Shown here: positions 55,052-64,000 of the stretch, piece after piece
How the letters are laid out: every line of letters begins with the position of its first letter
How positions within the stretch are numbered: position 1 is the stretch's first letter
From: Deltaproteobacteria bacterium
Lineage (GTDB): Bacteria; Myxococcota; Myxococcia; SLRQ01
NCBI GenBank assembly: GCA_029210625.1
Contig: JARGFU010000024.1
Coordinates: 1-64,000, forward strand
DNA length: 64,000 nucleotides
Direction of reading: 5' to 3'
Program-made: the position numbers and the translations under genes
Notes under the pieces: model-generated
Database searches by the model: none
The model's input: only the letters and a program-made list of their open reading frames with translations
What the model was told of the DNA's origin: nothing

Positions 55052-57733
55052 TTACGCCGTCCGGGTCGGATCGACGGTCCCGTCGTGGAGGTCTTGGAAG
55101 TCCCATTGGTAGCGCACCGACCAGTCGAGCTTCTGCATCCCCCGGGGGAGCGGGTTGCCCTCTGCGTCAGTGCCCCCACCGGGGCCGGCGTATTTCGCGT
55201 CGGCGACGTAGATCTGGACCGAGCTGATGTTGCTGACGTGCTCCGGAACATAGTCGGCGACGTCCAAGGGAAGCGTCTCGTTGGCCGCGTAGCTGCCCGC
55301 ATAGGAGAAGTCGTCTGAACTGACGACTCCGATCGGGGGGTTCGCCGTGGGGTCGTAACAGGCCAGGTAAACGGGGTTGAGCAGGAACGGGGTCGCGTTG
55401 AAACCATCCGCCCGAAAGCCGGCCTGCTTGCGCGTGTTGACCGCATAGTCCAGCCAGTAGACGTCCCAGGCGTAGAGGGGTCCGTTGGTCTCCATGATGC
55501 GGTAGAGCCAGAGCCCCGCCGGCCCGTTGACCTCGAGGGCCTGGTCCCATTCCGCCTTCGTCCAGGGCGTCCCGTCCGGCTTGTTGAGGGGGATGTCGTC
55601 CTTGTCGACCGGGGAGTAGAGGCGGTCCCAAATCACCCTCCAGTCCCCGTTCCAGTCCATGACGTAGGGGTAGGAGATCGTGACCCCGACGAAGAAGTTG
55701 ACGAGGAGGATGACCGAGACCTTGTTACGGTCAAGGTCGAAGGCGCCCGAGCCCGAGAAGTGGCTGGTCGCCGTACCGAAGGGAAGGCCGATGTCGATTC
55801 CCCGACGCGTCGCCGTCTCATAGGCGGAGCCCGAGGTGAGGAAGTCGAGGAAGGTCCCAGACCCCCAGCCGCGTTCGTCGAGGAAGGCCTGCGCCCGCCC
55901 GAGCCAGTCCTCTTGCACACAGCCGACCCAGTTCGATTGCCCGAGCCAGTAGACCATCTGGTGGACAAAGCTCGCGTCGTTCGCGAACTGGTAGCCCCCG
56001 TGGCGGATGTTCTCGTGGTTGCCGACACTCATGAAGAAGGTCGAGAAGCTGGTCGCCAGGGTGCAGCATCGCTCGAGCGAGTTCCCCACCGGGTTCTCGA
56101 CGTCGAACAGGTGCATGAAGTTGCCGAGGGCGATGAACTTGTTGACGTCCCCGAAGAAGGCGTCCCGGTTGGCCTGGGAGGGGTCGAGGTCCATCGCCTT
56201 GGTCGAGAAGGTGACGAACGGCTCGCCGTTGACGAGCAGCGTCTCGTCGGGGTGCGCGTCGTCGTCGGGGATCCCGATCCAGATGGTGTAGACGAAGGAG
56301 CACTCCAAGGGGTTCGCGGAGTTCGACTCGAAGATCCGCACCGGCCCGTTTACCCCCGCGTCGAGGGAGCTCCCCGGCAAGACGATGCGGTAGGCGGTCT
56401 GGGCGCCCGTGAAGTTGAAGGTGAGCGGCACCGGGCAGTCGGTCTGCTGCCCCGGGGCGCCGCGGTCGTGGATGAAGAACTGGAGAGGGACCAGGCTCGG
56501 GAAGCCGGGGTGGACGGGGATGTCCACCGGGTCGATCGCCAGCGGGAGGATGACGAGCTGGAAGCGCGCCGAGAGATCCAAGACCATCCAGTTATAAACC
56601 GCCCGGGGGCGCTTGTCCCACGGGTTGGTCCCGAGGAGCCCGCTCTTGGTCCGGTCGCCGTCTGCCGCAGAGCCGATCGGGATCGAGAAGGTCTTCGACT
56701 CCTGCATCTGGACCTGGGGGACCGCAACGGGCGAGATCCCGAAGTTGACCGAGGAGTAGTCGTCCCAGGAGTCGATCGTGAAGCTGCGGAAGGTCCCGAC
56801 CTGCGCGGCGGCAAGGTTGATCTGGTAGCCGTCCGGCATTCCCGTAATGTCGCCGATCGCGCCTCGCAGCCGCACGGTGCCGCTGAACGCGGAGCCCCGG
56901 CTCGCCTGCGTGAGCAGGTCGAGGAGCGTGTTGTCGTCGCAGGGCGCCATCCGGGCCGGCACCGCGGTCGGGAGGTACTGGTCCCAGACGCGGAAGACCA
57001 CCGGGCCGGTCCCCAGGGGGGAGAGGATCCGCTTGTCTTCGGTCTCGCGGAAGAAGACCGAGACCGAGCTGAAGACGTAGTCGCGGTAGCGATAGGTCTT
57101 GCCGTTGGCGATGTAGGTCTCCCAGCCGATCGCGGCTGGATTCGCGTCGAACGACCACTCGGTGACGTCGTCCGAGATCTTGTTGGTGATGATTTCCACT
57201 CCCGTGGGGTAGCCGACGTTGAGGTAGACGTCCGAGCGGTTGAGCGGCTCGTTCTCGGGGTGGAGGATCTCGAGGCGCACCGGTTCGGCGCCGCCGTTGA
57301 GGACGTGGACCCGCACGCGCCCGGTCGGGAAGCCCCAGATGTCGACCTCCGGTTCCCAGGGCTTGTCGAGGTCGATGACCAGGCAGTCGGAGGGGACGAT
57401 GTAGCGCCGGAAGGTCTTGACGACCCGGGCCGTCTGGAGCTGGTAGGACAAGACGACCCCCAGCCCGTCCACGGCGGATAGGCCGAGCTCATACTCTCCG
57501 GGGTCGGTGGTGAAGAAGTTGTTGCCGTCGAGAGGCGTGACGAGCCCGGTGTTCTGATTGATGAGCGCGGCCCCGAAGGCTTCCGGATCGGTAACGTCGC
57601 TCCCCTGCGGGGCGAGGTTGAGCTTCTCGAGGCCGCTCGCTGCGGGGTTTGTGCTGGGACTTGCCTGGGGGATATTCAAGGCCGAGGGAGTCGCCCCAAG
57701 GCTTACGTCGGTCACTCCGGGGTTGAAGCCCAT
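55052..57733 (-). CDS. Large tail protein (893 aa)
   Basis: A long beta-rich protein with few repeats; DPGEYELGLSAVDGLGVVL is like Ig/fibronectin-type modules near the N-terminus. Later regions with WYGxx-like and acidic surface loops give no family. AGAAGGAGGCCGCG precedes the ATG. Position suggests baseplate or fibre-attachment. Confidence 0.65.
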   Translation of the reverse strand: MGFNPGVTDVSLGATPSALNIPQASPSTNPAASGLEKLNLAPQGSDVTDPEAFGAALINQNTGLVTPLDGNNFFTTDPGEYELGLSAVDGLGVVLSYQLQTARVVKTFRRYIVPSDCLVIDLDKPWEPEVDIWGFPTGRVRVHVLNGGAEPVRLEILHPENEPLNRSDVYLNVGYPTGVEIITNKISDDVTEWSFDANPAAIGWETYIANGKTYRYRDYVFSSVSVFFRETEDKRILSPLGTGPVVFRVWDQYLPTAVPARMAPCDDNTLLDLLTQASRGSAFSGTVRLRGAIGDITGMPDGYQINLAAAQVGTFRSFTIDSWDDYSSVNFGISPVAVPQVQMQESKTFSIPIGSAADGDRTKSGLLGTNPWDKRPRAVYNWMVLDLSARFQLVILPLAIDPVDIPVHPGFPSLVPLQFFIHDRGAPGQQTDCPVPLTFNFTGAQTAYRIVLPGSSLDAGVNGPVRIFESNSANPLECSFVYTIWIGIPDDDAHPDETLLVNGEPFVTFSTKAMDLDPSQANRDAFFGDVNKFIALGNFMHLFDVENPVGNSLERCCTLATSFSTFFMSVGNHENIRHGGYQFANDASFVHQMVYWLGQSNWVGCVQEDWLGRAQAFLDERGWGSGTFLDFLTSGSAYETATRRGIDIGLPFGTATSHFSGSGAFDLDRNKVSVILLVNFFVGVTISYPYVMDWNGDWRVIWDRLYSPVDKDDIPLNKPDGTPWTKAEWDQALEVNGPAGLWLYRIMETNGPLYAWDVYWLDYAVNTRKQAGFRADGFNATPFLLNPVYLACYDPTANPPIGVVSSDDFSYAGSYAANETLPLDVADYVPEHVSNISSVQIYVADAKYAGPGGGTDAEGNPLPRGMQKLDWSVRYQWDFQDLHDGTVDPTRTA

Positions 57734-57753
57734 CGCGGCCTCCTTCTGTCAAG

Positions 57754-57773
57754 CCAGCAAAACTCTTTGCTGG
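57754..57773 (-). repeat. CCAGCAAA inverted repeat
   Basis: Perfect hairpin CCAGCAAA/TTTGCTGG with a four-base loop, in the 63-bp gap before the 893-residue gene. It belongs to the GCCAGCAAA repeat family and lies 20 bp before the ATG. Confidence 0.6.
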
Positions 57774-57796
57774 TATTAGACCTCAAATGAACAGGC

Positions 57797-58306
57797 TCAG
57801 AAAGGGTAAACCTGTACCCCCTTGACGATGGTCAGCGAACCGTTGCTGGTGTCTCCTCCCCCCGCGCCTTCAGTGAAGACGATCCCGGTGTCCTCCGAGA
57901 AGGTCGCGACCTCGATGACGTCGACGCCGTAGTAGTATTCCGGAGCGACCTGGGCGGCGAGCGGGAGCCAGCGCAGGGCGCCCTTTGTGACCCCGGCGTA
58001 GTCGCAGAGAGTGAGCTGGTCGAGGGCGACGATGACGTCGTCCTGGGGGATGAAGCCCGAGATGATCGGGTTGGTCCCCACCCCTACGATCGCGCCCGCG
58101 AAGATGATCTCGTAGTCGTAGCGATAGCGGCGCAGGGTGGGGTTCCACTTCATCCCCTGGTCGTAGGGGGCGACCCCCACCGTCGCCCCGCCCAGCGGGT
58201 AGATGACGCATTTACCGAGGATGTTGTCGTAGAGGATGTAGGCCCGGTCGGTGGCCGTCGCCCCGTCAGCCAGGACCAGGGCCTTCGCCCGATAGTCGTA
58301 GTTCAT
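57797..58306 (-). CDS. Virion-region protein (169 aa)
   Basis: MNYDYRAKALVLADGATATDR...YDYEIIFAGAIVGVGT..., beta-rich, Gly-rich end (TEGAGGGDTSNG). Short enough to be a tail tip or fibre-associated protein. No family is recognised. Confidence 0.6.
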   Translation of the reverse strand: MNYDYRAKALVLADGATATDRAYILYDNILGKCVIYPLGGATVGVAPYDQGMKWNPTLRRYRYDYEIIFAGAIVGVGTNPIISGFIPQDDVIVALDQLTLCDYAGVTKGALRWLPLAAQVAPEYYYGVDVIEVATFSEDTGIVFTEGAGGGDTSNGSLTIVKGVQVYPF

Positions 58307-58960
58307 CTAGGCGCTCCAGTAGAGGATGTTGGCGCCGATGTCGGCGACCTTCATCTGCTTGTCCGTTTCACAGAGCCGCGGCGTATGCAGCGCGAGCTCG
58401 ATCATATGGGTCCGCGTGCAGAGGGACGGGACCATCGCTGCCGCGTAGCTCTTGCCGGTGAACGAGTTGACCTCCCCGATCGAGCCCCGCACGTCCCCGG
58501 CAAGGTCGGTGAGCTCGAGCAAGTTGACCTTCACCGTGGGGGAGAAGTAGCGCCGCTTGAGCCGGATGAACTGGTCGCTCGCGGGGTTGGTGTCCCAGGC
58601 CGGATCGGTCCAGGGGTCCAGGGTGCGCCACGGGGTGAACGTCCCGCCGGCCCCAGCGCCCGGGTAGTGGGCGATGATCTGATAGTGGGACGCGGCCCGC
58701 CCCATCCCGGCCTGGTCGTTGAAGGTCTGCTCAGGGACGCCGGGCACTCGGGGGATCCACCCCTCGTAGAGGGAGAAGTCGCCGCCCGGTTGCCCGAGGG
58801 TGTTCTTGGGGCGAGCGAGCAGCGCGCCCAGCGTCTCGACGACCTGGCCGGTCCCGTTGAGGACGTACCAACCGGGGTCGCACTGGTCCCAGCGCACGAT
58901 GAAGAAGCCGGCGGGGAAGCCCCCGCCACACTGCCACTTGAGGATGTAACCGTTCGCCAT
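58307..58960 (-). CDS. Virion-region protein (217 aa)
   Basis: CGGGFPAGFFIVRWDQCDPGWYV and later PWRTLDPWTDPAWDTNPAS; Trp-rich with a late helix. Its stop is directly followed by the next gene (no gap). Tail region; role unknown. Confidence 0.6.
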   Translation of the reverse strand: MANGYILKWQCGGGFPAGFFIVRWDQCDPGWYVLNGTGQVVETLGALLARPKNTLGQPGGDFSLYEGWIPRVPGVPEQTFNDQAGMGRAASHYQIIAHYPGAGAGGTFTPWRTLDPWTDPAWDTNPASDQFIRLKRRYFSPTVKVNLLELTDLAGDVRGSIGEVNSFTGKSYAAAMVPSLCTRTHMIELALHTPRLCETDKQMKVADIGANILYWSA

Positions 58961-58963
58961 TGT

Positions 58964-59518
58964 CTAGTTTCCCACGGGAGGGGTTCCGAGCTTGATGAGG
59001 GCGTAGGCGCTGGACGGCAGGGCGACGTTGATCCCGAGGATCTGCTCGATCTTGTCGAGGGCCTCCATGACCTGCTCGAGGTGGCGGGCGTCCCTGGCGT
59101 CGTCCCAGGGCTCCGGAAGCGTCGCCCCTGCCCCGTCGTACTTCGGGCGAAGCGTGCCGATCGGGACCGCCCACACGGTGAGGGTCAGGGTCGGGTCGAT
59201 CATCGCCTTGACGACCGACTGGATCGCGTTGGTCTTTTGCTTGAGGTCGTCGACGTGCGAGACGTAGATCGCGTCCGACCGGACGCCGAGAGCGAGGGAG
59301 GGGTCCAGGGTGGTCTCGTTGCCCCGCGTCCATATCGGGAGGGGGTTCATGACGAGGGCCTGGTACAGGGAGCGGATCCGCACGCGCTGGGCGAGGACGA
59401 TCTCGTCCCAGTTGGGGAGCTCGACCCCCGCGGCGTTGCACCCCAGCAAGAGGTCCCCCGTCTCGTAGCCTAAGAGGAGCGTGATCCCGTCGCTTGCGTA
59501 CATTTTCTTCAGTGCCAT
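58964..59518 (-). CDS. Virion-region protein (184 aa)
   Basis: Alpha/beta with LPNWDEIVLAQRVRIRSLYQ in the centre and a helical C-terminus (HLEQVMEALDKIEQILG). Three bases from its neighbours on one side. No family is recognised. Confidence 0.6.
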   Translation of the reverse strand: MALKKMYASDGITLLLGYETGDLLLGCNAAGVELPNWDEIVLAQRVRIRSLYQALVMNPLPIWTRGNETTLDPSLALGVRSDAIYVSHVDDLKQKTNAIQSVVKAMIDPTLTLTVWAVPIGTLRPKYDGAGATLPEPWDDARDARHLEQVMEALDKIEQILGINVALPSSAYALIKLGTPPVGN

Positions 59519-59527
59519 CGGTTCCCC

Positions 59528-62116
59528 CTACCCCTGTTTGAAGCCGACCTTGATCCCGGCCATGACGCCGTTCGTTCCGATCTTCCAGACGAGGTTGTTG
59601 CCGCTATCATAGCGGGCGACCTCCCCGTTGTTCTTGACCTGGAAGTAGCCCCCGCCCGAGTCGTAGTAGCGAAAGCCCTTGGTGCTGACCTTCGAGTCGA
59701 ACTCCGCGACGAGCGTGTTCGCCGAGAAGTATTGGAGCTTCCCGGTCGCGTCGTCGATCTGGAGCCGGGTGGTCGCGTCGTCCGGATCTTGGATCTTGTC
59801 GACGTTCCCGCCGCCGCCGACTCCCCCCGCGACCCACTGGATGACGCCGTCGACGATCCCCAGGGCATACTCGGTGCCGACTGCCTGGTTGGCGGGGCCG
59901 GCGAGCCTCCCGGTGGTCCCGTTGGCCTTGGCGTAGGCGATGGTGTTCTCGACGTTCGGCAGCGCCGAGAGGCCCCCGTAGATGGTCTTGACGACCGAGT
60001 CCTTCAGCCCCAGGGCGACGTTGCCGTTCTCGTCGATCCCCCACTTCCGGAGCCCGCTAGTCCAGCCCTCGACGTTCTGGATGTAGGCCCACTTGAAGGT
60101 TCGGTTCGAGGCGCCGAGCACCGTCTTCCCGCCATGCTGGTATCCCGCCATGTCGGCAAACGGGAGGACCTGGTCGTTGACGATGTCGACCGAGAGGTGC
60201 TCGACCGCGGGCATCCCCGGGGGCGCGTAGGTGAAGAGGACGCGCTTCGATGGGTCCACCGTGACGGCGGTCTCCCCCGAGAGGTCGGTGTAGGAGAGCT
60301 TGGAGGCCGTGACCGCTTGCGTCGAGATAGCGAGGATCTCGTCGCGCAACGTCCCGGTGACGCTGCCATCGGCCTCGATCGTCCAGGCAGAGGCCGGGGC
60401 GGAGGGGAGGCCGGTGAAGCCCCGCACGCCTTGGGTGTGGAGCATCGCCGTCAGGTAGTCGAACCAGCCTACGACGTAGGGGTTGCCGCCCCCGTCTGCG
60501 AAGTAGAAGAGCACCCCCGGGGTCGTCTCGCTTCCCCAGGTCCCGTCGTCTGGGACGTAGGCGCACTCGACCTTGATGGTCCCGTTGAAGGGGCCGAAGT
60601 CGGCCTCGCCCTCGATGAGAAGGTGGGTGAGCTCGAGCTGGATCTTGTCCTTGAGCGTGCCGGTGACCGAACCATCCGGGGCGACCGTCCAGTTGGTGGC
60701 GATGCCCTCGTTGGCCCCCGAGTTCGCGTAGGCGCGCAGGGTGCCGTCTGCGTCCCAGCGGAAGCGCGTCTTGCTGTTCGCTGCGAGGACCGCAACGGTG
60801 CCGTCGATGTGCTGCCCGTCGTCGTCGAACTGGCACTCGACGCTCATGTTGCCGACGCCGCCGTCGATCTTGGTCGGGTCCGTCAGGAAGTTCCAGGGGT
60901 AGCCGGCGAGCGCCGTGTTGGGGATCGACCCGGGCTTGGCATGGGAGCCGTCGAAGCTCTCGGCTTCGGTGCCCCGCTTCCCCCGCTGCCAGCGGTCGAG
61001 GAGGTCAATGCGCCAGTCCCGGTGGTTCTCGATCGGCTTGACGAAGTCCCCCTTCCGCAGGAGGGAGTTGAGCCGGTCCCCGGAGCTCACGGTGTAGGAG
61101 CACTTCAGCGCGACGGTCGCCCCGCCCGTGGGCAAGACGTCCACGCTGACCGCCCCCACCCCGACCTCCCAGGGCATCTTCTCGTGCTCGCCCGAAGCTG
61201 AGGTCGGGGACTGGATGACCTTCCGGCTCTCGCTCGAGGCGACCGGGCCGGCGAAGACGCCGAGCCACTTGGTGGCAAAGTTCAGCGCCGCCGCGGTGTC
61301 CCCGATATAGGGGACTTGCACGCGCTCCTCCCGGCGCCCGTAGGTGGAAACCGAGGCGAGGTTGGCGTAGGCGAACTGCTTGCGGTCAGAGTAGAAGCGG
61401 GCCTGCCCGTCTGCGTAGCCGGTGAGACCGGTCTGGTCGTTGAGCTCGGTGTAGCGCGCCCACTTCTGCGCGTCGGTCATGCCCGACTCGTCGACGTACT
61501 TCCGCGGGCGCCCCTCGATGATGAGGATGTTCTTGATGTTCTCGGTCGACTCCTCGGTCGGGGTGGGGACCCCCGGCTGCGACAAGCCGGTCAGGTAGAT
61601 AACGCGCCGCCCGGAGGACGTCGTCTGGGAGACGTACCAGGTCTTTTGACAGGCTTGCGCGATGCTGGTCAGCGTGTCGCGCACGCTGCCCGAGATGTCG
61701 GCCTCGTCGGGGCGGATCCCGCTGGTGAGCGTAGGGTAGAGGCTCCCGGCGTCGATGGTCAGGCCGGCAGTCTGGACGAGCGGCTGGAGGTAGGCGAGGA
61801 TCTGGACGACGTCGGTGACGCTTGTCGAGCCATAGCGCGCCGTCCCGTCCGAGTCGGTGCAGTTGTAGAGGCCGCGGAAGGGCATCCTCTCCAGCCGGCG
61901 TGAGAGCCCGGAGAGGATGATCTCGGTGCGATAGTTGTCGACCTGCTTCTTGGTGATGACCTCCCCGACCCAGTGGCTCCCCAAAGTCTGGATCGTACCC
62001 AAAGCGATCCCGCTCGCGACCGCGGTCGCAACGGTGTAGCTGGCCGTCCGAGGCCCGCCGAAGAGCTCGTAGTCGAACCGGATGTTGTGGGCGTCCGTTG
62101 CTGGGACGTAGCTCAT
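59528..62116 (-). CDS. Large baseplate/tail protein (862 aa)
   Basis: Start MSYVPATDAHN was chosen for the AGGGAGAGGAT site. The N-terminal 300 residues resemble the baseplate-hub pattern of tail proteins (ITKKQVDNYRTEIILSGLSRRL...GSTSVTDVVQILAYL). The rest carries repeated 'DGSVTGTLRDEI' units at about residues 510 and 600 and a Gly-rich beta end. Best guess is hub or fibre-attachment protein. Confidence 0.65.
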   Translation of the reverse strand: MSYVPATDAHNIRFDYELFGGPRTASYTVATAVASGIALGTIQTLGSHWVGEVITKKQVDNYRTEIILSGLSRRLERMPFRGLYNCTDSDGTARYGSTSVTDVVQILAYLQPLVQTAGLTIDAGSLYPTLTSGIRPDEADISGSVRDTLTSIAQACQKTWYVSQTTSSGRRVIYLTGLSQPGVPTPTEESTENIKNILIIEGRPRKYVDESGMTDAQKWARYTELNDQTGLTGYADGQARFYSDRKQFAYANLASVSTYGRREERVQVPYIGDTAAALNFATKWLGVFAGPVASSESRKVIQSPTSASGEHEKMPWEVGVGAVSVDVLPTGGATVALKCSYTVSSGDRLNSLLRKGDFVKPIENHRDWRIDLLDRWQRGKRGTEAESFDGSHAKPGSIPNTALAGYPWNFLTDPTKIDGGVGNMSVECQFDDDGQHIDGTVAVLAANSKTRFRWDADGTLRAYANSGANEGIATNWTVAPDGSVTGTLKDKIQLELTHLLIEGEADFGPFNGTIKVECAYVPDDGTWGSETTPGVLFYFADGGGNPYVVGWFDYLTAMLHTQGVRGFTGLPSAPASAWTIEADGSVTGTLRDEILAISTQAVTASKLSYTDLSGETAVTVDPSKRVLFTYAPPGMPAVEHLSVDIVNDQVLPFADMAGYQHGGKTVLGASNRTFKWAYIQNVEGWTSGLRKWGIDENGNVALGLKDSVVKTIYGGLSALPNVENTIAYAKANGTTGRLAGPANQAVGTEYALGIVDGVIQWVAGGVGGGGNVDKIQDPDDATTRLQIDDATGKLQYFSANTLVAEFDSKVSTKGFRYYDSGGGYFQVKNNGEVARYDSGNNLVWKIGTNGVMAGIKVGFKQG

Positions 62117-62197
62117 ATCCTCTCCCTCTCGCGTGCCCCCAGGAGGCCCCAGGAGGCCCAAGGCTGGACTTCCCCCCCCTCCCCCCTGCCCTTACCC

Positions 62198-62515
62198 CTA
62201 CGCCGGGAGCCGGCGTAGCCTAATGGTCAAACGCTGCGACTTCTTCCCCGGCCTGTCCGAGTGGCTGAAGCTCTCGACGTAGCCGGTATAGGCCCCGATG
62301 GTCATGGTCGCCTGGGCGTCGAACGTCGCCCGGAGCGAGGTGAGCTGGCCCATCGTGTCGGAGTAGCTCGTCCCCGTGACCCAACCGCTCAGGGTGACGA
62401 CGTCGCCCTTGAGAACCGAGCCCAGGTAGAGCGGGGTCGTGCGCCCCGGCAGGTTGTCGACGACGATGATCTCCCGCTGCGCTTCGACCTGGGCGTCAGT
62501 GATGACCGTACTCAT
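62198..62515 (-). CDS. Small tail protein (105 aa)
   Basis: MSTVITDAQVEAQREIIVV...LYLGSVLKGDVVTLSGWV, a beta-barrel-like small tail component with a basic C-terminus (RPGKKSQRLTIRLRRL). GAGGAGC near the start. Next upstream is the tape-measure-like gene. Confidence 0.6.
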   Translation of the reverse strand: MSTVITDAQVEAQREIIVVDNLPGRTTPLYLGSVLKGDVVTLSGWVTGTSYSDTMGQLTSLRATFDAQATMTIGAYTGYVESFSHSDRPGKKSQRLTIRLRRLPA

Positions 62516-62527
62516 GGTGCGCTCCTC

Positions 62528-64000
62528 TTACGGGACGAGCCGCCGGACCTCGCTCGCGATGAAGTCGGCCCACTGGTTGACGTCGGCCTGGAGCTTGGCG
62601 ACGTGGATCTGGAAGTTCTGCGTCAAACTGCCGGCCACGGTTTCGAGCGCCTTGGCCGAGCGCTCGTTGACCTTGACGGTGTCGGTGACCGCCTGCGCCA
62701 GCCGCTCCATGCGGTCGAGGGCCTGGTCGTGGCGGGCCTTCTCGTTGGCGTCGAGGGTGTTGATCGCTTCGGCCAGCTTGAACTCGATCAGCTTCAGGTC
62801 GGTCGCCGCCCCGGCGAGCCCCTGGGTTGCCGTCCCGAGGGTCGTGATGGAGTCGGCGATCTTGACCGAGCCCTCCTGCATCGTGGTCCCCGAGGCGGCG
62901 AGCTGCCCCGCCGATCCCGAGAGCCCGGTGACGACGTCGGCGAGCGCTCCCTGGGAGGTCCCCAGCGCCTTCGCCGACTCAGTGACCTTGCCGGCCACGG
63001 CGTCAGTTGCCGCCGCCTTCTCCTTGAGGTCGTTCGCTGCGGTGACTGCCGCCGACTCGGCCCCCTTGGTGGTCCCCTGCATCTGGTCGAGGACCTTGTG
63101 CGCGTACTCCAGGGGGTCCTGAGTCGCCCCGAGCGCGGCGTTCAGGCGGGAGTTGACCTGCTCGTTCGCATCCTTGAGGACGTAGCCCACCTCGCGCCGG
63201 AAGACCCAGTCGGTGTCTTTGAAGCGGGCCTGGAGCTCGGTCTCGGTCTTGTAAATGTCTTGGATGTATTTCAGCGCGTTCTGGCGGGCCTCTCCCCGCT
63301 GTTTGTCGGTCAAGGTGGTATCCGAGGCGCGCTTCGTCTCGAGGTCGTACTGGGCGACCTGCTGGTCGATGAGCTGCCGGTAGGTGTCGATGAGCCCCAT
63401 GAGGCGGGATTTCTTGTCGCCCGCGCTCTCCTGCTTGTTGAAGCCCTCCCAGGTATCCCCGAGCAGTTGGACCTTCGCCTGGAGGAGCCCCACGGCGCGA
63501 GTCTGCTCCTCGATCGGGCGGTTGTAGTCGATCTCCGCGATGACGTCTCGGAGCTCCTCTTGAAGCCGGCGCTTCTCGAAGGTGCCCTCCTCGAGGAGCG
63601 CGATCTCCTTGTTGAGGTACTCGCGCTTGCGGATGAGCGCGTTCGCATCGACCCGGCTCTCGTAGTCGAAGGTCGCGAGCTTCGCGGCCCGGATCTGGCG
63701 CTCCACCCCGAGGCGTTGCTGCATGAGCGCCTCGACCTTGTCCTCGTTCTTCCCCGCGAGCTGGATCTCTTCGTCCAGGCGCGCCTTCCATGCCTCGAGG
63801 TCCTTGAGGGAGTTGTTGGCGCGGTTCTGGACCCTGCGCGCCTGCGAGGCCCGGATCGCCTCGTCGGTGGCCTCCAGCGCCCGCTGAGTCGCTTCTTTCT
63901 CCCCCTCCCTGTACCAGACGTCGGCGTCGAGCTTCTCGCTCAGATAGGCCCGGTATTCGGCCAGAGAGACACGTCCCCGGGCGAGGTCGGTCTGGAAGGT
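62528..64000 (-). CDS. Tape-measure-like tail protein, C-terminal part (490 aa visible)
   Basis: The frame enters from the right edge and is almost entirely alpha-helical coiled coil (RALEATDEAIRASQARR, RIRAAKLATFDYES, EEGTFEKRRLQEELRDV), ending in a helix-rich VAKLQADVNQWADFIA. Length, helicity and position next to small tail genes suit a tape-measure protein that fixes tail length. No lysozyme or peptidase motif in the visible part. Confidence 0.65.
   Translation of the reverse strand, partial: TFQTDLARGRVSLAEYRAYLSEKLDADVWYREGEKEATQRALEATDEAIRASQARRVQNRANNSLKDLEAWKARLDEEIQLAGKNEDKVEALMQQRLGVERQIRAAKLATFDYESRVDANALIRKREYLNKEIALLEEGTFEKRRLQEELRDVIAEIDYNRPIEEQTRAVGLLQAKVQLLGDTWEGFNKQESAGDKKSRLMGLIDTYRQLIDQQVAQYDLETKRASDTTLTDKQRGEARQNALKYIQDIYKTETELQARFKDTDWVFRREVGYVLKDANEQVNSRLNAALGATQDPLEYAHKVLDQMQGTTKGAESAAVTAANDLKEKAAATDAVAGKVTESAKALGTSQGALADVVTGLSGSAGQLAASGTTMQEGSVKIADSITTLGTATQGLAGAATDLKLIEFKLAEAINTLDANEKARHDQALDRMERLAQAVTDTVKVNERSAKALETVAGSLTQNFQIHVAKLQADVNQWADFIASEVRRLVP

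Overview
The window is a GC-rich tailed-phage genome segment, most probably from a temperate phage of a diderm (Gram-negative) host, and it may replicate as a phage-plasmid. The phage assignment rests on a small and large terminase, a portal, a Mu F-type head protein, long tail and fibre genes, a tape-measure-like C-terminus and a lysis cassette. The diderm host is inferred from a spanin-like lipoprotein (lipobox plus C-terminal membrane segment) and from sigma-70-like promoters. The phage-plasmid idea rests on a ParA plus ribbon-helix-helix pair, a very short tyrosine recombinase, and a replisome organizer carrying internal iterons. No tRNA, rRNA, CRISPR array or insertion sequence was found.

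Layout. (1) 1-1647, minus strand: small genes of unknown role. A single plus-strand gene (1725-1985) with its own promoter separates them from the next block. (2) 1982-10963, minus: packaging and head genes (TerS, TerL, portal, small genes, dNMP kinase), ending in a 1326-residue protein that joins a Mu F head domain to ADP-ribosyltransferase-like and HipA-like kinase domains. (3) 11028-16657, minus: a tightly overlapping chain of about 18 small accessory genes (methyltransferase, ASCH-like, DUF1643, HAD phosphatase, HTH and zinc-knuckle proteins). (4) 16755-19716: an amidoligase with two gamma-glutamylcyclotransferase-like genes. (5) 19967-24163: two short accessory operons, one with a decayed gene. 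(6) 24260-29673: ParB-like/methyltransferase genes, DUF4406, a ribbon-helix-helix regulator, RusA, a DnaC-type loader and the replisome organizer. (7) 29674-32100: a candidate small RNA and the partition/resolution genes. (8) 32130-38484, plus strand: recombination operon (Sak4-like ATPase, Cas4/AddB-like Fe-S nuclease, SSB, RdgC-like, HNH) with a 100-nt hairpin RNA between the first two. (9) 38553-64000, minus: phosphoesterase, lysis cassette and virion/tail genes up to a truncated tape-measure-like protein at the right edge.

Regulation is unusually legible. Eight promoters share a near-palindromic CCACCCAWTGGGTGG-like operator in the spacer between -35 and -10. Five leaders carry a small hairpin with an invariant CGGCA in the loop and covarying stem, just before a GGAGACT ribosome-binding site. 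A second repeat, GCCAGCAAA, recurs in intergenic regions. Rho-independent terminators close most of the promoter units, so the non-structural half is built from short, separately controlled cassettes, while the virion genes form one long leftward unit.

The major capsid protein was not recognised and may lie left of position 1. Functions given for virion proteins of 44-62 kb are positional inferences unless a motif is named.
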